Source: Acinetobacter larvae (GTDB taxonomy: Bacteria > Pseudomonadota > Gammaproteobacteria > Pseudomonadales > Moraxellaceae). From it: a stretch of DNA of 64,000 nucleotides. Position numbers and translations under genes: made by a program. The stretch spans positions 3,348,001 through 3,412,000 of the forward strand of contig NZ_CP016895.1 in the NCBI RefSeq assembly GCF_001704115.1, written 5' to 3'. The notes under the pieces were generated by a model that saw only the letters and a list, made by a program, of their open reading frames with translations, had not been told where the DNA came from and ran no database searches. Shown here one piece after another: positions 52,747-62,689 of this stretch; within the stretch, counting starts at the first letter, position 1, and each line of letters begins with the position of its first letter.

Positions 52747-53442
52747 TTAAAGTGAAACGTTGTTTACATCAATCGTTAAACCAGGACCCATTGTTGAGCT
52801 CAAAGTAATTTTCTTGATGTATACACCTTTAGATGTAGCAGGTTTCGCTTTTTTCAAATCAGCAACAAGTGCTTCAACGTTTTGGCGAACAGCAGCAACA
52901 TCAAAGCCTACTTGACCGATTGCAGCATGGATAATACCGCCTTTGTCTACACGATAACGTGCTTGACCAGCTTTAGCATTTTTCACAGCAGTTGCAACGT
53001 CAGGTGTTACGGTGCCCACTTTCGGGTTTGGCATCAAACCACGTGGACCCAAAATTGTACCTAACTTACCCACAACGCGCATTGCATCTGGAGCAGCAAT
53101 AACAACATCAAAGTCAAGATTACCTTGTTGGATGCTTTCAGCAAGATCATCAAAACCAACAACATCAGCGCCTTCAGCTTTAGCAGCTTCAGCAGCAGCA
53201 CCTTGTGCAAATACTGCAACACGTACAGTTTTACCAGTACCTGCTGGTAATGTGGTTGCACCACGTACCACTTGGTCTGATTTACGTGGGTCTACGCCTA
53301 GGTTGACTGAAATATCCAAAGATTCTTTGAATTTTGCAGCAGGTAGGCTATTGAGGACTTGTACTGCTTCTTCCAAAGTATAAACTTTGTTTGCTTCAAC
53401 AGCTGCAGCGATGGCCTTTTGGCGTTTAGTTAACTTTGCCAT
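52747..53442 (-). CDS. rplA: 50S ribosomal protein L1
   Basis: 231 aa, normal length. It forms the mobile L1 stalk that helps release deacylated tRNA and is the translational repressor of the rplKA operon. Conserved blocks: [37 protein letters not shown] and [17 protein letters not shown]. It begins 3 bp after the rplK stop. Confidence 0.98.
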   Translation of the reverse strand: MAKLTKRQKAIAAAVEANKVYTLEEAVQVLNSLPAAKFKESLDISVNLGVDPRKSDQVVRGATTLPAGTGKTVRVAVFAQGAAAEAAKAEGADVVGFDDLAESIQQGNLDFDVVIAAPDAMRVVGKLGTILGPRGLMPNPKVGTVTPDVATAVKNAKAGQARYRVDKGGIIHAAIGQVGFDVAAVRQNVEALVADLKKAKPATSKGVYIKKITLSSTMGPGLTIDVNNVSL

Positions 53443-53445
53443 GTC

Positions 53446-53874
53446 TTATAGCTCCACTTCCAAGCCCATAGAACGCGCAGAACCAGCGATGGTACGTACA
53501 CGTGCATCCAAATCAGCACCAGTTAAATCTGGTTCTTTTGTGGTTGCAATTTCTTCTAATTGAGCGCGAGTCAATTTACCAACTTTAGTTTTGTTTGGTA
53601 CAGCTGACCCTTTTTGGATACCAGCAGCTTTCTTCAACAAGATCGCAGCAGGTGGAGTTTTCATGATGAAAGTGAACGACTTATCGTTGTACACTGTGAT
53701 CACGACAGGGATTGGTAGACCCGCTTCAACTTTTTGTGTAGCAGCATTGAATTCTTTACAGAATGCCATGATGTTTACACCACGTTGACCGAGTGCAGGA
53801 CCGATCGGTGGAGATGGATTCGCTTTACCAGCTGGAACTTGCAGCTTGATATAGCCGTCAATCTTCTTAGCCAT
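53446..53874 (-). CDS. rplK: 50S ribosomal protein L11
   Basis: 142 aa. It binds the GTPase centre of 23S rRNA with L10. The N-terminus [20 protein letters not shown] then GQRGVNI and the C-terminal RNA-binding part ([10 protein letters not shown]) are intact. First gene of rplKA, 111 bp after nusG, with a GC-rich hairpin in the gap (53949-53965). Confidence 0.98.
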   Translation of the reverse strand: MAKKIDGYIKLQVPAGKANPSPPIGPALGQRGVNIMAFCKEFNAATQKVEAGLPIPVVITVYNDKSFTFIMKTPPAAILLKKAAGIQKGSAVPNKTKVGKLTRAQLEEIATTKEPDLTGADLDARVRTIAGSARSMGLEVEL

Positions 53875-53948
53875 TATCTATTACCTCTGGGTACAAACGC
53901 CTTACGGCTCCCCAATATTTAATATAACGCGATGCGTTACAACAACAA

Positions 53949-53965
53949 TGCCCGACAAGGTCGGG
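53949..53965. repeat. GC-rich hairpin between nusG and rplK
   Basis: GCCCGAC (53949-53955) pairs with GTCGGGC (53959-53965) over a 3-nt loop. The T-tract lies on the plus strand, opposite to the genes, so it is not a normal terminator for nusG. It could be part of the rplK leader. Confidence 0.65.
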
Positions 53966-53985
53966 CCTTTTTCTTCCAATACAAA

Positions 53986-54519
53986 TTAAACTGTTTTTTC
54001 GACTTGGCGAAACTCAAGTTCAACTTGTGTCGGTCTATTAAATACGTTGATGGTCAGGGTTAACCGCGACTTCTCATATAAGACTTCTTCCACCACACCT
54101 TTAAAGTCAGTGAATGGACCGTCAATAACCAATAATTCTTCACCTGGCTCAAACATCGTCTTCGGACGCGGTGCTTCACCAATGTTTTTCACGCGAGCTA
54201 GAATGGCATCTGCTTCTTTTTGGGTAATTGGTGCCGGTTTTTCCGCAGTACCACCGATAAATCCTAAAACTTTTGGACATTCTTTTACGATATGCCAAGT
54301 TTCATCATTCATTTCCATTTCAACTAATACATAGCCTGGAAAGAATTTACGTTCAGATTTACGTTTTTTACCATCCTTCATTTCTACCACTTCTTCGGTA
54401 GGAACAAGGACTTCACCAAAGCTATCAGCTACAGCGCTGCGCTGGATTCGATCATTAAGTGAACGCATCACTTGTTTTTCATAACCTGAATAGGCATGAA
54501 TAATGTACCAACGTTTCAT
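53986..54519 (-). CDS. nusG: Transcription termination/antitermination factor NusG
   Basis: 177 aa. It binds RNA polymerase, links to Rho or ribosomal S10, and reduces pausing. The NGN domain (about 1-115; [31 protein letters not shown]) is followed by a KOW domain (about 125-177; [16 protein letters not shown]). It starts 7 bp after secE on the same strand. Confidence 0.98.
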   Translation of the reverse strand: MKRWYIIHAYSGYEKQVMRSLNDRIQRSAVADSFGEVLVPTEEVVEMKDGKKRKSERKFFPGYVLVEMEMNDETWHIVKECPKVLGFIGGTAEKPAPITQKEADAILARVKNIGEAPRPKTMFEPGEELLVIDGPFTDFKGVVEEVLYEKSRLTLTINVFNRPTQVELEFRQVEKTV

Positions 54520-54526
54520 CGCTTTC

Positions 54527-54967
54527 TTACCCGATAATAAACTTCATGCACCAGTTGATCAGATGATCAAAGCCCCACAATGCCAGTGCTGCAATAATCA
54601 CAACCAATAACACTTGCCATGAAGTAGTTACTGTTTCCTGCTTTGTTGGCCAAGTAACTCGACGTAATTCCATACGTGAATCACCCAGTAAACGCACAAA
54701 GCCCTTACCTTGCTGGGTGGCGTATAATAAACCGAAAGCCACCACGATACAAGCCACAATTACGCCAACGCGTACCCAAATATTACTCGCAGGTACCCAG
54801 TAACCCGGTAAATACTGATTCACCAGAGATGCAGCAATTAATAAAGCTAAGGCAACAACCCAGAGCACGACATCTAAAGCCGATCCAGTTTTGACAACTT
54901 CAGCTGAATTATTTCTTTGTGGAATTGGCGCGTCGCTCAGTGCGTCACGCGATTTATCGTTCGACAT
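54527..54967 (-). CDS. secE: Preprotein translocase subunit SecE
   Basis: 146 aa. It is the small essential subunit of the SecYEG channel in the inner membrane. Three hydrophobic segments are present, as in the E. coli form, with the conserved [20 protein letters not shown] amphipathic region before the last membrane helix. It is in the expected place, directly upstream of nusG. Confidence 0.96.
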   Translation of the reverse strand: MSNDKSRDALSDAPIPQRNNSAEVVKTGSALDVVLWVVALALLIAASLVNQYLPGYWVPASNIWVRVGVIVACIVVAFGLLYATQQGKGFVRLLGDSRMELRRVTWPTKQETVTTSWQVLLVVIIAALALWGFDHLINWCMKFIIG

Positions 54968-55039
54968 TCGTATACTCGTCGTGAAATTCGCGAATTATTA
55001 TATGACAATTTAGCCAAAATACAGCTTTTATTTTAAAAG

Positions 55040-55115
55040 TGGCAGGTCAGGAGGGACTCGAACCCCCAACATTCGGTTTTGGAGACCGACGCTCTACCAA
55101 TTGAACTACTGACCT
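55040..55115 (-). tRNA. tRNA-Trp (CCA)
   Basis: 76 nt with encoded CCA. It starts AGGTCAGTAGTTCAATTGG, with anticodon CCA in GTCTCCAAAAC. It sits between tuf and secE, a place without a tRNA in E. coli. Confidence 0.95.
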
Positions 55116-55170
55116 ATAGATAAACCGAGAATCGAAATTCTCGGTCGAAGTGTAACACAATTATCGGTTT

Positions 55171-56361
55171 TTATGCAGTTACTTTAGCAACTACACCAGC
55201 ACCTACTGTACGACCACCTTCACGGATCGCGAAGCGTAAGCCAGCGTCCATTGCGATTGGGTGGATCAATTCTACTGACATTTCTACGTTGTCACCAGGC
55301 ATTACCATTTCCACGCCATCTTGTAATTGGATTGCGCCAGTTACGTCTGTGGTACGGAAATAGAATTGTGGACGGTAACCATTCAAGAATGGTGTATGAC
55401 GACCACCTTCGTCTTTAGACAATACGTATACTTCAGCGTCAAACTTAGTATGCGGTTTGATGGTACCTGGTTTAGCAAGTACTTGACCACGTTGTACGTC
55501 TTCACGTTTTGTACCACGTAGCAAGATACCACAGTTCTCACCAGCACGACCTTCGTCTAGAAGCTTACGGAACATTTCAACGCCAGTTACAGTTGTTTTC
55601 ACGGTATCTTTGATACCAACGATTTCAACTTCTTCACCAACTTTAACCACACCCGCTTCAACACGACCGGTTACAACTGTACCACGACCAGAGATTGAGA
55701 ACACGTCTTCGATTGGCATCAAGAATGCTTTGTCGATAGCACGTTCTGGTTCTGGGATGTAAGTGTCAAGTGCTTCAACCAATTGAAGTACTGCAGGTAC
55801 ACCGTACTGACCGTCTTCACCGTTCAATGCTGCAAGTGCAGAACCACGGATTACAGGCGTATCATCACCAGGGAAGTTATAAGTAGATAGAAGTTCACGA
55901 ACTTCCATTTCTACTAATTCGATTAACTCTTCGTCATCAACGATGTCGCATTTGTTTAGGAATACGATGATGTAAGGTACACCAACCTGACGAGACAACA
56001 AGATGTGCTCACGTGTTTGTGGCATTGGGCCGTCAGTTGCTGAACATACTAGGATCGCACCGTCCATTTGCGCAGCACCAGTGATCATGTTTTTAACATA
56101 GTCGGCGTGACCTGGGCAGTCTACGTGTGCATAGTGACGGATTGGAGAGTCATATTCTACGTGAGATGTATTAATGGTAATACCACGTGCTTTTTCTTCT
56201 GGTGCAGAGTCAATTGCAGCGTAGTCTTTCGCTTCACCACCGAAAGTTTTTGCACATACAGTCGCAATTGCAGCTGTTAAAGTTGTTTTACCATGGTCAA
56301 CGTGACCAATTGTACCCACGTTAACGTGTGGTTTATTACGTTCAAACTTGGCTTTAGCCAT
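55171..56361 (-). CDS. tuf: Elongation factor Tu
   Basis: 396 aa. It carries aminoacyl-tRNA to the ribosome. GTPase motifs are intact: GHVDHGKT (P-loop), [12 protein letters not shown] (G3), NKCD (G4) and the SAL-like GSALAAL. Domains 2 and 3 follow ([34 protein letters not shown]). It is downstream of four tRNA genes on the same strand, the same arrangement as E. coli thrU-tyrU-glyT-thrT-tufB. Confidence 0.98.
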   Translation of the reverse strand: MAKAKFERNKPHVNVGTIGHVDHGKTTLTAAIATVCAKTFGGEAKDYAAIDSAPEEKARGITINTSHVEYDSPIRHYAHVDCPGHADYVKNMITGAAQMDGAILVCSATDGPMPQTREHILLSRQVGVPYIIVFLNKCDIVDDEELIELVEMEVRELLSTYNFPGDDTPVIRGSALAALNGEDGQYGVPAVLQLVEALDTYIPEPERAIDKAFLMPIEDVFSISGRGTVVTGRVEAGVVKVGEEVEIVGIKDTVKTTVTGVEMFRKLLDEGRAGENCGILLRGTKREDVQRGQVLAKPGTIKPHTKFDAEVYVLSKDEGGRHTPFLNGYRPQFYFRTTDVTGAIQLQDGVEMVMPGDNVEMSVELIHPIAMDAGLRFAIREGGRTVGAGVVAKVTA

Positions 56362-56505
56362 GATGATCTTCCTCGTTTACGTCGAACACAGTGAACACAA
56401 CGCAGCATCGACATATTGTTTAAAAAACAAGATACCCAATACTTAAAAAGCAGACTAATAAGCCTGCTTTCATATCTTTCGTAGAATACTCTACACAACT
56501 GTATT

Positions 56506-56580
<75 letters not shown>

Positions 56581-56593
56581 GATAATCCTTCGA

Positions 56594-56669
56594 TGGAGCG
56601 GGAGACGAGGATCGAACTCGCGACATGCAGCTTGGAAGGCTGCCGCTCTACCAACTGAGCTACTCCCGC
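56594..56669 (-). tRNA. tRNA-Gly (TCC)
   Basis: 76 nt with encoded CCA. It starts GCGGGAGTAGCTCAG, with anticodon TCC in CTTCCAAG. Confidence 0.95.
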
Positions 56670-56708
56670 ACATTGTTGGTACTTTAAAACCACTACGATC
56701 GAAGTTAA

Positions 56709-56792
56709 TGGTGGTGGGAGAAGGATTCGAACCTTCGAAGCTTACGCGGCAGAGTTACAGTCTGCTCCCTTTGACCGCTCGGGAATCCCACC
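56709..56792 (-). tRNA. tRNA-Tyr (GTA)
   Basis: 84 nt with a long variable arm and encoded CCA. It starts GGTGGGATTCCCGAGCGG, with anticodon GTA in ACTGTAACT. Confidence 0.95.
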
Positions 56793-56840
56793 ATATCACA
56801 CTTAACTTTCAGTGCTATTTCGATACTTACGCTTTAAAGA

Positions 56841-56916
<76 letters not shown>

Positions 56917-56956
56917 GTTTCTTTTGTTTCGTACGTTTCGTATCGGAACGGTGTGC

Positions 56957-56984
56957 AGTTTAGCAAAACTTTCAGCTCATGCAA
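56957..56984 (-). promoter_or_regulatory. Predicted promoter of the tRNA-tuf operon
   Basis: Minus strand -35 TTGCAT (56979-56984), 16-bp spacer, -10 TAAACT (56957-56962), then GCAC, with an A-rich stretch upstream. The 16-bp spacing and GC-rich discriminator match the rRNA promoter at 10588-10615. Confidence 0.7.
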
Positions 56985-57013
56985 GTTGTTTTTTAAAAAA
57001 ATAGATAAAAAAA

Positions 57014-58507
57014 CTATAAAACTAAGCCGTTTGACGATAATTCAACCGCTTTGATCACTGCGCGAGCTTTTATTTGTGTTTCGTTCCACTCAGACTGGGC
57101 ATTTGAGTCCGCAACCACACCAGCACCGGCCTGTACAAAGACCTGATTTTCGCGAATAACACAGGTGCGAATAGCGATCGACATGTCCATTTCACCATGC
57201 CAGCCTAAATAACCAACAGCGCCACCAAAAATTCCACGTTTCACGGGTTCAACTTGGTCAATAATTTCCATCGCTCGAATTTTGGGTGCGCCCGATAAAG
57301 TCCCAGCTGGAAAAGTTGCTTTAAAAACATCCAAAGCATCAACCCCGTCCAAAACTTCGCCTTCAACATTGGATACTATATGCATCACATGCGAATAACG
57401 CTCGATCACCATTTGATCAGTGACCTTCACTTTGCCTATTTTTGCCACTCGACCGATATCATTGCGCCCCAAATCGATCAGCATTAAATGTTCAGCGATT
57501 TCTTTTTCATCCGCCAAAAGTTCCTGCTCCAGCGCCAAATCCTCAGCCAGCGTTTGCCCACGCGGGCGTGTCCCTGCCAAAGGTCGCACCGTCGCGATAC
57601 CATGCTCTAAACGCGACAAGATTTCAGGTGATGACCCCACAATATGAAATGGCTTTTGGTCGACCAAGGTTTTTCCTTGCACCAAAAACAAATAGGGCGA
57701 TGGATTGAGATGACGTAATGCACGATAAACTTGTAATGGATCGCCATCAAAATCGGAAACCATACGATGCCCCGGCACCACCTGCATCACATCACCAGCA
57801 CGGATATATTCTTTAATTTGTTCAACACTGTCTTGATATTGCTGTTGCCCTGTCAAGGAACGAAAGACCGGCGCGGTATGTTGATGTGCTTGTAAGGTCA
57901 CAGGCGTATCTAACATTTGTTCTAATTGGTCTAATTGCTGCTGCGCTTTTACATAAGCCTCGGGGTCCGTGCTATCGGCATGCACAATCAAAAAGAGCGT
58001 GTCTTTTAAATTATCAAAAACAATAACTGTTTTGGATAGCATCATCCAGATATCAGGTAAGCCAACAGGGTCCTCACTCGCTACTTTTTGCAACCGTGGC
58101 TCAATATAACGCACAGCGTCGTAGCCCATATACCCTACCAGCCCACCAGTAAACTTAGGAAGTCCGGGCAGCTGTGAGGCATCTGGCACACGATATTGTG
58201 CTAAAAAATCACGGATATATTGAAAGGGATCAGCACAAGACTGCTGTTGCTGTACACCGTGTTGATTTTGAACCGTTAATACACCGTCATTGCATGAAAA
58301 AACGGTGGACTCACCCAAACCTATAATCGAAAAACGTGCCCAATTTTCTCCGCCTTCTACAGATTCAAATAAGTATGCTTGTTCATGTTGTTTTAAACGG
58401 GCAAATACCGATAAGGGCGTATCGGTATCGGCCAAACGCTGGCGGTACACTGGAATAAGGTTATAGCCAGCATTAGCTAGTTGTTGAAATTGGTTTTCGC
58501 TAGTCAT
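57014..58507 (-). CDS. trpE: Anthranilate synthase component I
   Basis: 497 aa. It uses ammonia from TrpG to turn chorismate into anthranilate, the first step of tryptophan synthesis. The start is set at 58507 (MTSENQFQQL). The feedback-site region FESVEGGENWARFS is present, as are the chorismate-binding blocks (GDVMQVVPGHR, IVGSSPEILSR, RPLAGTRPRG, DEKEIAEHLMLIDLGRNDIG, GAPKIRAMEII, GGAVGYLGWHGEMDMSIAIRT split over the active site). No trpG or leader peptide lies next to it here, and gph lies upstream. Confidence 0.97.
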   Translation of the reverse strand: MTSENQFQQLANAGYNLIPVYRQRLADTDTPLSVFARLKQHEQAYLFESVEGGENWARFSIIGLGESTVFSCNDGVLTVQNQHGVQQQQSCADPFQYIRDFLAQYRVPDASQLPGLPKFTGGLVGYMGYDAVRYIEPRLQKVASEDPVGLPDIWMMLSKTVIVFDNLKDTLFLIVHADSTDPEAYVKAQQQLDQLEQMLDTPVTLQAHQHTAPVFRSLTGQQQYQDSVEQIKEYIRAGDVMQVVPGHRMVSDFDGDPLQVYRALRHLNPSPYLFLVQGKTLVDQKPFHIVGSSPEILSRLEHGIATVRPLAGTRPRGQTLAEDLALEQELLADEKEIAEHLMLIDLGRNDIGRVAKIGKVKVTDQMVIERYSHVMHIVSNVEGEVLDGVDALDVFKATFPAGTLSGAPKIRAMEIIDQVEPVKRGIFGGAVGYLGWHGEMDMSIAIRTCVIRENQVFVQAGAGVVADSNAQSEWNETQIKARAVIKAVELSSNGLVL

Positions 58508-58667
58508 TCGAATGTCTCTGGTGGTGTTAAACAATATGCAATACGCAAGATGTGGCCATTACGCCATCTATGGTTCACTTTAGTATCGCCATCGAAACAA
58601 CAGCTTATGATTCACTCTCATGTTCTATTCTCAAAATCTTTAAAGCATATAAACAATTAAACGCGAC

Positions 58668-59357
58668 TTATGATGGTGAGACTGTAGCCTCATCCAACAG
58701 TTCTGTAAGTTGATCGAGTATCCATTGCGGCTGACATAAGCGTATGTCTTCACCATGATTATAGCCATAGCTTAAAACAATACAATCTACACCTGCACGA
58801 CGTGCCGCCTCGACATCATTGCTAGAATCCCCCACCATGAGTGTCGCAGCCGGCTGTACTTGGTATTTTTCCATACAAAATAATAAGGGCTTAGGATCTG
58901 GTTTACGCACAGCAAAACGATCTCCCCCGACTACATCTGCAAAATAATGTATTAAACCAAGTTGTTGCAATATTTTTCGGGCAGGTATTTCTGGTTTATT
59001 GGTCACACAGAGCAATATTTTTCCTTGCTGTTGCATTGCATGCAAAAATTCCTGCACGCCAGCAAAGGGTTGGGTGTCGATACAAGGCTCAGCATTATAG
59101 ATGTCCAAAAAGGTTGCCAATAACTGTTCCAACAAGACTGCGTCAACCGTACCCTTTAAATACGCCAGAACACTTTCACAAAACACCTTACTCCCTTTAC
59201 CGACCCAAACACGCACTTGCGCTTCAGTCACCGATGGCAAATGTAAACGTGCTAGGCTCAAATTCATTGCACGATACAAATCACTTGCTGAATCTACCAA
59301 GGTGCCATCTAAATCAAATAAAATTAACGTCTTCTCTGCCAGTATAGGAAAATCCAT
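58668..59357 (-). CDS. gph: Phosphoglycolate phosphatase (HAD family)
   Basis: 229 aa. It removes phosphoglycolate formed during repair of DNA ends. HAD motifs: LFDLDGTLVDS (nucleophile D15, acid D17), VTNK (motif II), the Lys in VRKPDPKPL and MVGDSSNDVEAA (motif IV). A helical cap lies between. It is upstream of trpE on the same strand; gph near trpE is common in Proteobacteria. A related sugar phosphatase cannot be excluded by sequence alone. Confidence 0.92.
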   Translation of the reverse strand: MDFPILAEKTLILFDLDGTLVDSASDLYRAMNLSLARLHLPSVTEAQVRVWVGKGSKVFCESVLAYLKGTVDAVLLEQLLATFLDIYNAEPCIDTQPFAGVQEFLHAMQQQGKILLCVTNKPEIPARKILQQLGLIHYFADVVGGDRFAVRKPDPKPLLFCMEKYQVQPAATLMVGDSSNDVEAARRAGVDCIVLSYGYNHGEDIRLCQPQWILDQLTELLDEATVSPS

Positions 59358-59480
59358 CTCTTACCTTACCTTTGTACTACAACATCTATGTACGACAACA
59401 ACCAATCTAACTTATATGGGTCTGGCTGGTCGTTGCATCGAAATAAATTAAACAGAAACAAATTAAACAACAGGATAAGT

Positions 59481-59521
59481 ATTTGAGGCTGAAGCTGTTG
59501 CAAACAGTGACAACCTCAAAT
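59481..59521. repeat. Inverted repeat after the FHA gene
   Basis: ATTTGAGG (59481-59488) and CCTCAAAT (59514-59521) are perfect complements with an inner CTGTT/AACAG pair. It may mark the 3' end of the FHA transcript, though no U-tract follows. Confidence 0.5.
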
Positions 59522-59534
59522 CGGTCAGTATGAA

Positions 59535-60290
59535 TTACTGCAAAAACCACCAGGCCAGTACAGCAATAATGACCAATACAATGACTGTTAATAGCCCCAC
59601 AGACACATTTTTCTTTTGTTCTAGCTGTTGCTCAACCGCTGATGGGGGTGTTTCAATGGCGACTTTTTCGGGTTCTGCCTTTTGCTGCACGGCAGTTAAG
59701 TCAACACCTTCGGGGATCGGTGCCGGCTTAGGAATCGCAACCTGCTGTGGCATACCGTCACGCCCCAGCGTAATATCTGCTGCCCGTTCTGCCAAACTTG
59801 GCATACCCTGATCTACTGGCTTTTGCTCTTCACTATTCTGCTGGTTTTCAGGTGTCTTCTGTTCTGCCAGAACCTTTTGTTCATTGAGCGTCAGTTGTTC
59901 TTCTGCACTATTTTGTACTGCAGTGCTTTGCAGCGCTGCCTCTGTATTTGCTGTGCTTTCTGTATTTGCTGTAGTTTCTGCGTTTTGTATCGATTCATGC
60001 GGCTGTTGTAATACCACAAATTCAATATTGGCAAATTGAATTTTGTCATTTGCGTGTAGCTGCGTTTCAGTTTGAATACGCACTGCATTGACAAAAGTTC
60101 CATTAGAGGAGTTTAGATCTTGTAGATAAAGTTGCTGCTCTTTCAATAAAAATGCTGCATGACGACGTGAAATTGCCGCAGACTGCAACAGAACATCTGC
60201 GTCTTGATGTCGCCCAACCAACATATCTCGATCAATGATCAAATCAGCGCCAGCCAATTCATCGCTAATAGCTTGTAATTTCCAAGTCAT
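59535..60290 (-). CDS. FHA-domain membrane protein
   Basis: A 251-aa protein. The FHA domain (about 18-95) binds phosphothreonine peptides and shows the LVGRHQDADV, ISRRHAAF and LNSSNGTFVN motifs. A long Gln/Glu-rich linker (about 98-215) has repeats of a NTESTANTEA-like kind. One C-terminal membrane helix follows (about 227-250; VGLLTVIVLVIIAVLAWWFL), so the FHA domain faces the cytoplasm. No Ser/Thr kinase or phosphatase gene is in the window. It is next to type II secretion genes; a link is possible but unproven. AAAGG precedes the start. Confidence 0.88.
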   Translation of the reverse strand: MTWKLQAISDELAGADLIIDRDMLVGRHQDADVLLQSAAISRRHAAFLLKEQQLYLQDLNSSNGTFVNAVRIQTETQLHANDKIQFANIEFVVLQQPHESIQNAETTANTESTANTEAALQSTAVQNSAEEQLTLNEQKVLAEQKTPENQQNSEEQKPVDQGMPSLAERAADITLGRDGMPQQVAIPKPAPIPEGVDLTAVQQKAEPEKVAIETPPSAVEQQLEQKKNVSVGLLTVIVLVIIAVLAWWFLQ

Positions 60291-60413
60291 AATGCCTTTC
60301 TCATTTTTAATGCTTGTTCATATTAACACGGCATACACCACTGTATAGCCCTTGATGATAGGCGCTTATGCAACACTAAGAGATGTTTAAATGACAACAT
60401 ATTAAAAATATTA

Positions 60414-62633
60414 TCAGGGCTGAGTTGCAGCGGGTGTCACTACGGGTGCTGTAGCAGCGGGTACGGCTGTTGCACCGCCGGACGGTAACTGTTGATAGGG
60501 TGTCGCTTGCGCTGGCTTAGATGGTGTATTGATCGGTAGACGGGGCTGGTAAATATCATCTAACTGTTCGGGTAATTTGGAAAAACTGCCGTCTTTATCC
60601 ATCGCCAATTGCAAACTATAAAGTTGTTCATAACGGCGTTGCCCCAATCTGCGCATATCCTCACTATCAGCGACAATTGTTGGATGAATAAAAACCAATA
60701 AATTGGTTTTGTCGGCTGACTTATTGTCAGAACGGAATAACCGCCCTAAACCAGGAATTGCACCCAAGAACGGTACGGCTTCACGAGATTGCATACTGCT
60801 ATCACTCATTAAACCACCCAATACCACGGTTTGACCATGATCTGCCAACACCGACGTTTTAATGGCACGCTTACTGGTAATCAAGTCGGCAGCTTGACCT
60901 TTATTGGCCTGTACCGCAGAGACTTCTTGCTGCACTTCCAAACGGATCGCACCGCCCTCACCAATATGTGGAACGACCTTGAGGGTCACCCCGACATCTT
61001 TACGCTCTACCGTGGTATAAGGGTTCACACCAGTAGCACTTGAAGCCACCGATCCGGTCATAAACGGTACATTCTGCCCCACCACAATATAGGCTTCTTC
61101 ATTGTCCATGGTCACAATCGATGGTGTCGATAATAAATTGGACTTAGTATTGGCTTTCAGTGCTTGGATCAAGGCACCATAAAGTTTACGGGATCCATCC
61201 GCGCCTTCAGTATATTTACCGACCCCAATCACAGTACCAGGCGCGCCATTGGGATTATTTGCCAAAGCCCCAGCCAGACCGGACTTTCCACCGCTTAAAT
61301 ATCCTGCCGCCAAACTGGTTAGGCTAGCACCTACATTAGAGAAGTTCAGTAAACCGATACCGCTACTAATATCACCCAGCGCCCATTGCACCCCCAATTG
61401 ATCTGCATCATTGCCGCTGACTTCAATAATCGCTGCCTCAATTAAAACTTGCTGACGTCGTATATCGAGCTGTTGGATCGCCGCGTCAATTTCGCGCATC
61501 AATTGTGGCTCAGCTTTGACCACCAAAGCATTTTGTTCTTTATCTGCAATAATACTCACACCATTGGCATTAAAACTATTGATGCTATTTTGACTATTGT
61601 TCTGACTATTACTATTTAAACTAATCGCGGGTGTACTAATATTGCTGCTGTTACTGCCGCTACTGTTGCTATTGCCCATATTCTGAATGAGCTGGTTAAT
61701 ATTATTACTATGATTTGAGCCAGTGCTGCTCGCGCTATTGTTGCTGTCGTTATTTACAGCCTGCCCAGTCACCAGCCCTTGTAAAATCTTGGATAGATTT
61801 TCTGCATTGGCATAACGTAGTTTATAAACCTTTAAGCCACCCAAACGATCTGCGGATGGTACATCAAGCATTTCAATCGTTTGCCGAATTCGTTTCCGGC
61901 TATTCGGATCACCTTTGAGTAAAATCCGATTGGTCCGTATATCCGCCAAAATTCTAACCCGCGCACCCGCCAAATCTTTGGCTGAGCCCGTCGAAGACAT
62001 TGCTTCTAATAAACCAATGATTTCTTCTGCTTGACTAGACTGTAAACCAATCGCCTCTATATCATTTTGCCCAGTACCATCTAAGTTTCGAATAATCGTA
62101 TCGAGCTGGTAAATATTACTGGCGCGGTCCGATACAATTAAGGCATTGGTCCCAGGAACGGCGGCCAAATGTGCAAATTGCGGTAACAACGGTTTTAGCG
62201 CAGGCACCAAATCATTGGGATTGGTATTATCCAACCAAATCACCCGCGTAACAATTTGATCACCTCGTGCCTGATTACGCGCATCATATGCCATACCTGC
62301 ATTTTTAGCATTACTATCTGGAACAATACGCACCGTGTTGCCTGAAGGAATCGCCACCACCCCATTCACATTTAACACACCCAGAAATAAATCATAGACT
62401 TCATTTTTATTGAGCGGCTTATTCGAAATAACTGTAACATTCCCTCGAACACGAGGATCTACAGTAAAGTTCTTACCGGTAATATCTGCGACTTCATTAA
62501 TAAATGCAGTTAAATCAGCATCACGTAAGTTAATTTTCCATGTTTGCGCTTGAGCTGCTGTTGCGATAAGCATACAAACTGGCGCAGCAACCGCAAAAGA
62601 CCAGAATGGACGATGTTGATTCAAAAAAGTCAT
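60414..62633 (-). CDS. gspD: Type II secretion outer-membrane secretin GspD
   Basis: 739 aa. It forms the outer-membrane gate of the type II secretion system. The signal peptide ends near AQA. N0-N3 domains (about 30-370) begin with WKINLRDADLTAFINEVADI then TGKNF. The secretin core follows (about 390-660; VGQNVPFMTGS, VGVTLKVVPHIGEGG, VLGGLMSDS, VPFLGAIPGLGRLFRS, LLVFIHPTIV). An Asn/Ser-rich low-complexity stretch of about 60 residues sits in the N3 region (about 293-355). The C-terminus is Pro/Ala/Thr-rich. It lies downstream of gspN-gspC. Confidence 0.96.
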   Translation of the reverse strand: MTFLNQHRPFWSFAVAAPVCMLIATAAQAQTWKINLRDADLTAFINEVADITGKNFTVDPRVRGNVTVISNKPLNKNEVYDLFLGVLNVNGVVAIPSGNTVRIVPDSNAKNAGMAYDARNQARGDQIVTRVIWLDNTNPNDLVPALKPLLPQFAHLAAVPGTNALIVSDRASNIYQLDTIIRNLDGTGQNDIEAIGLQSSQAEEIIGLLEAMSSTGSAKDLAGARVRILADIRTNRILLKGDPNSRKRIRQTIEMLDVPSADRLGGLKVYKLRYANAENLSKILQGLVTGQAVNNDSNNSASSTGSNHSNNINQLIQNMGNSNSSGSNSSNISTPAISLNSNSQNNSQNSINSFNANGVSIIADKEQNALVVKAEPQLMREIDAAIQQLDIRRQQVLIEAAIIEVSGNDADQLGVQWALGDISSGIGLLNFSNVGASLTSLAAGYLSGGKSGLAGALANNPNGAPGTVIGVGKYTEGADGSRKLYGALIQALKANTKSNLLSTPSIVTMDNEEAYIVVGQNVPFMTGSVASSATGVNPYTTVERKDVGVTLKVVPHIGEGGAIRLEVQQEVSAVQANKGQAADLITSKRAIKTSVLADHGQTVVLGGLMSDSSMQSREAVPFLGAIPGLGRLFRSDNKSADKTNLLVFIHPTIVADSEDMRRLGQRRYEQLYSLQLAMDKDGSFSKLPEQLDDIYQPRLPINTPSKPAQATPYQQLPSGGATAVPAATAPVVTPAATQP

Positions 62634-62689
62634 ACCTAATTGTCGTTCCTAATTCTATTTGTAGTTCCAATACTAATATTGTCTAATAA

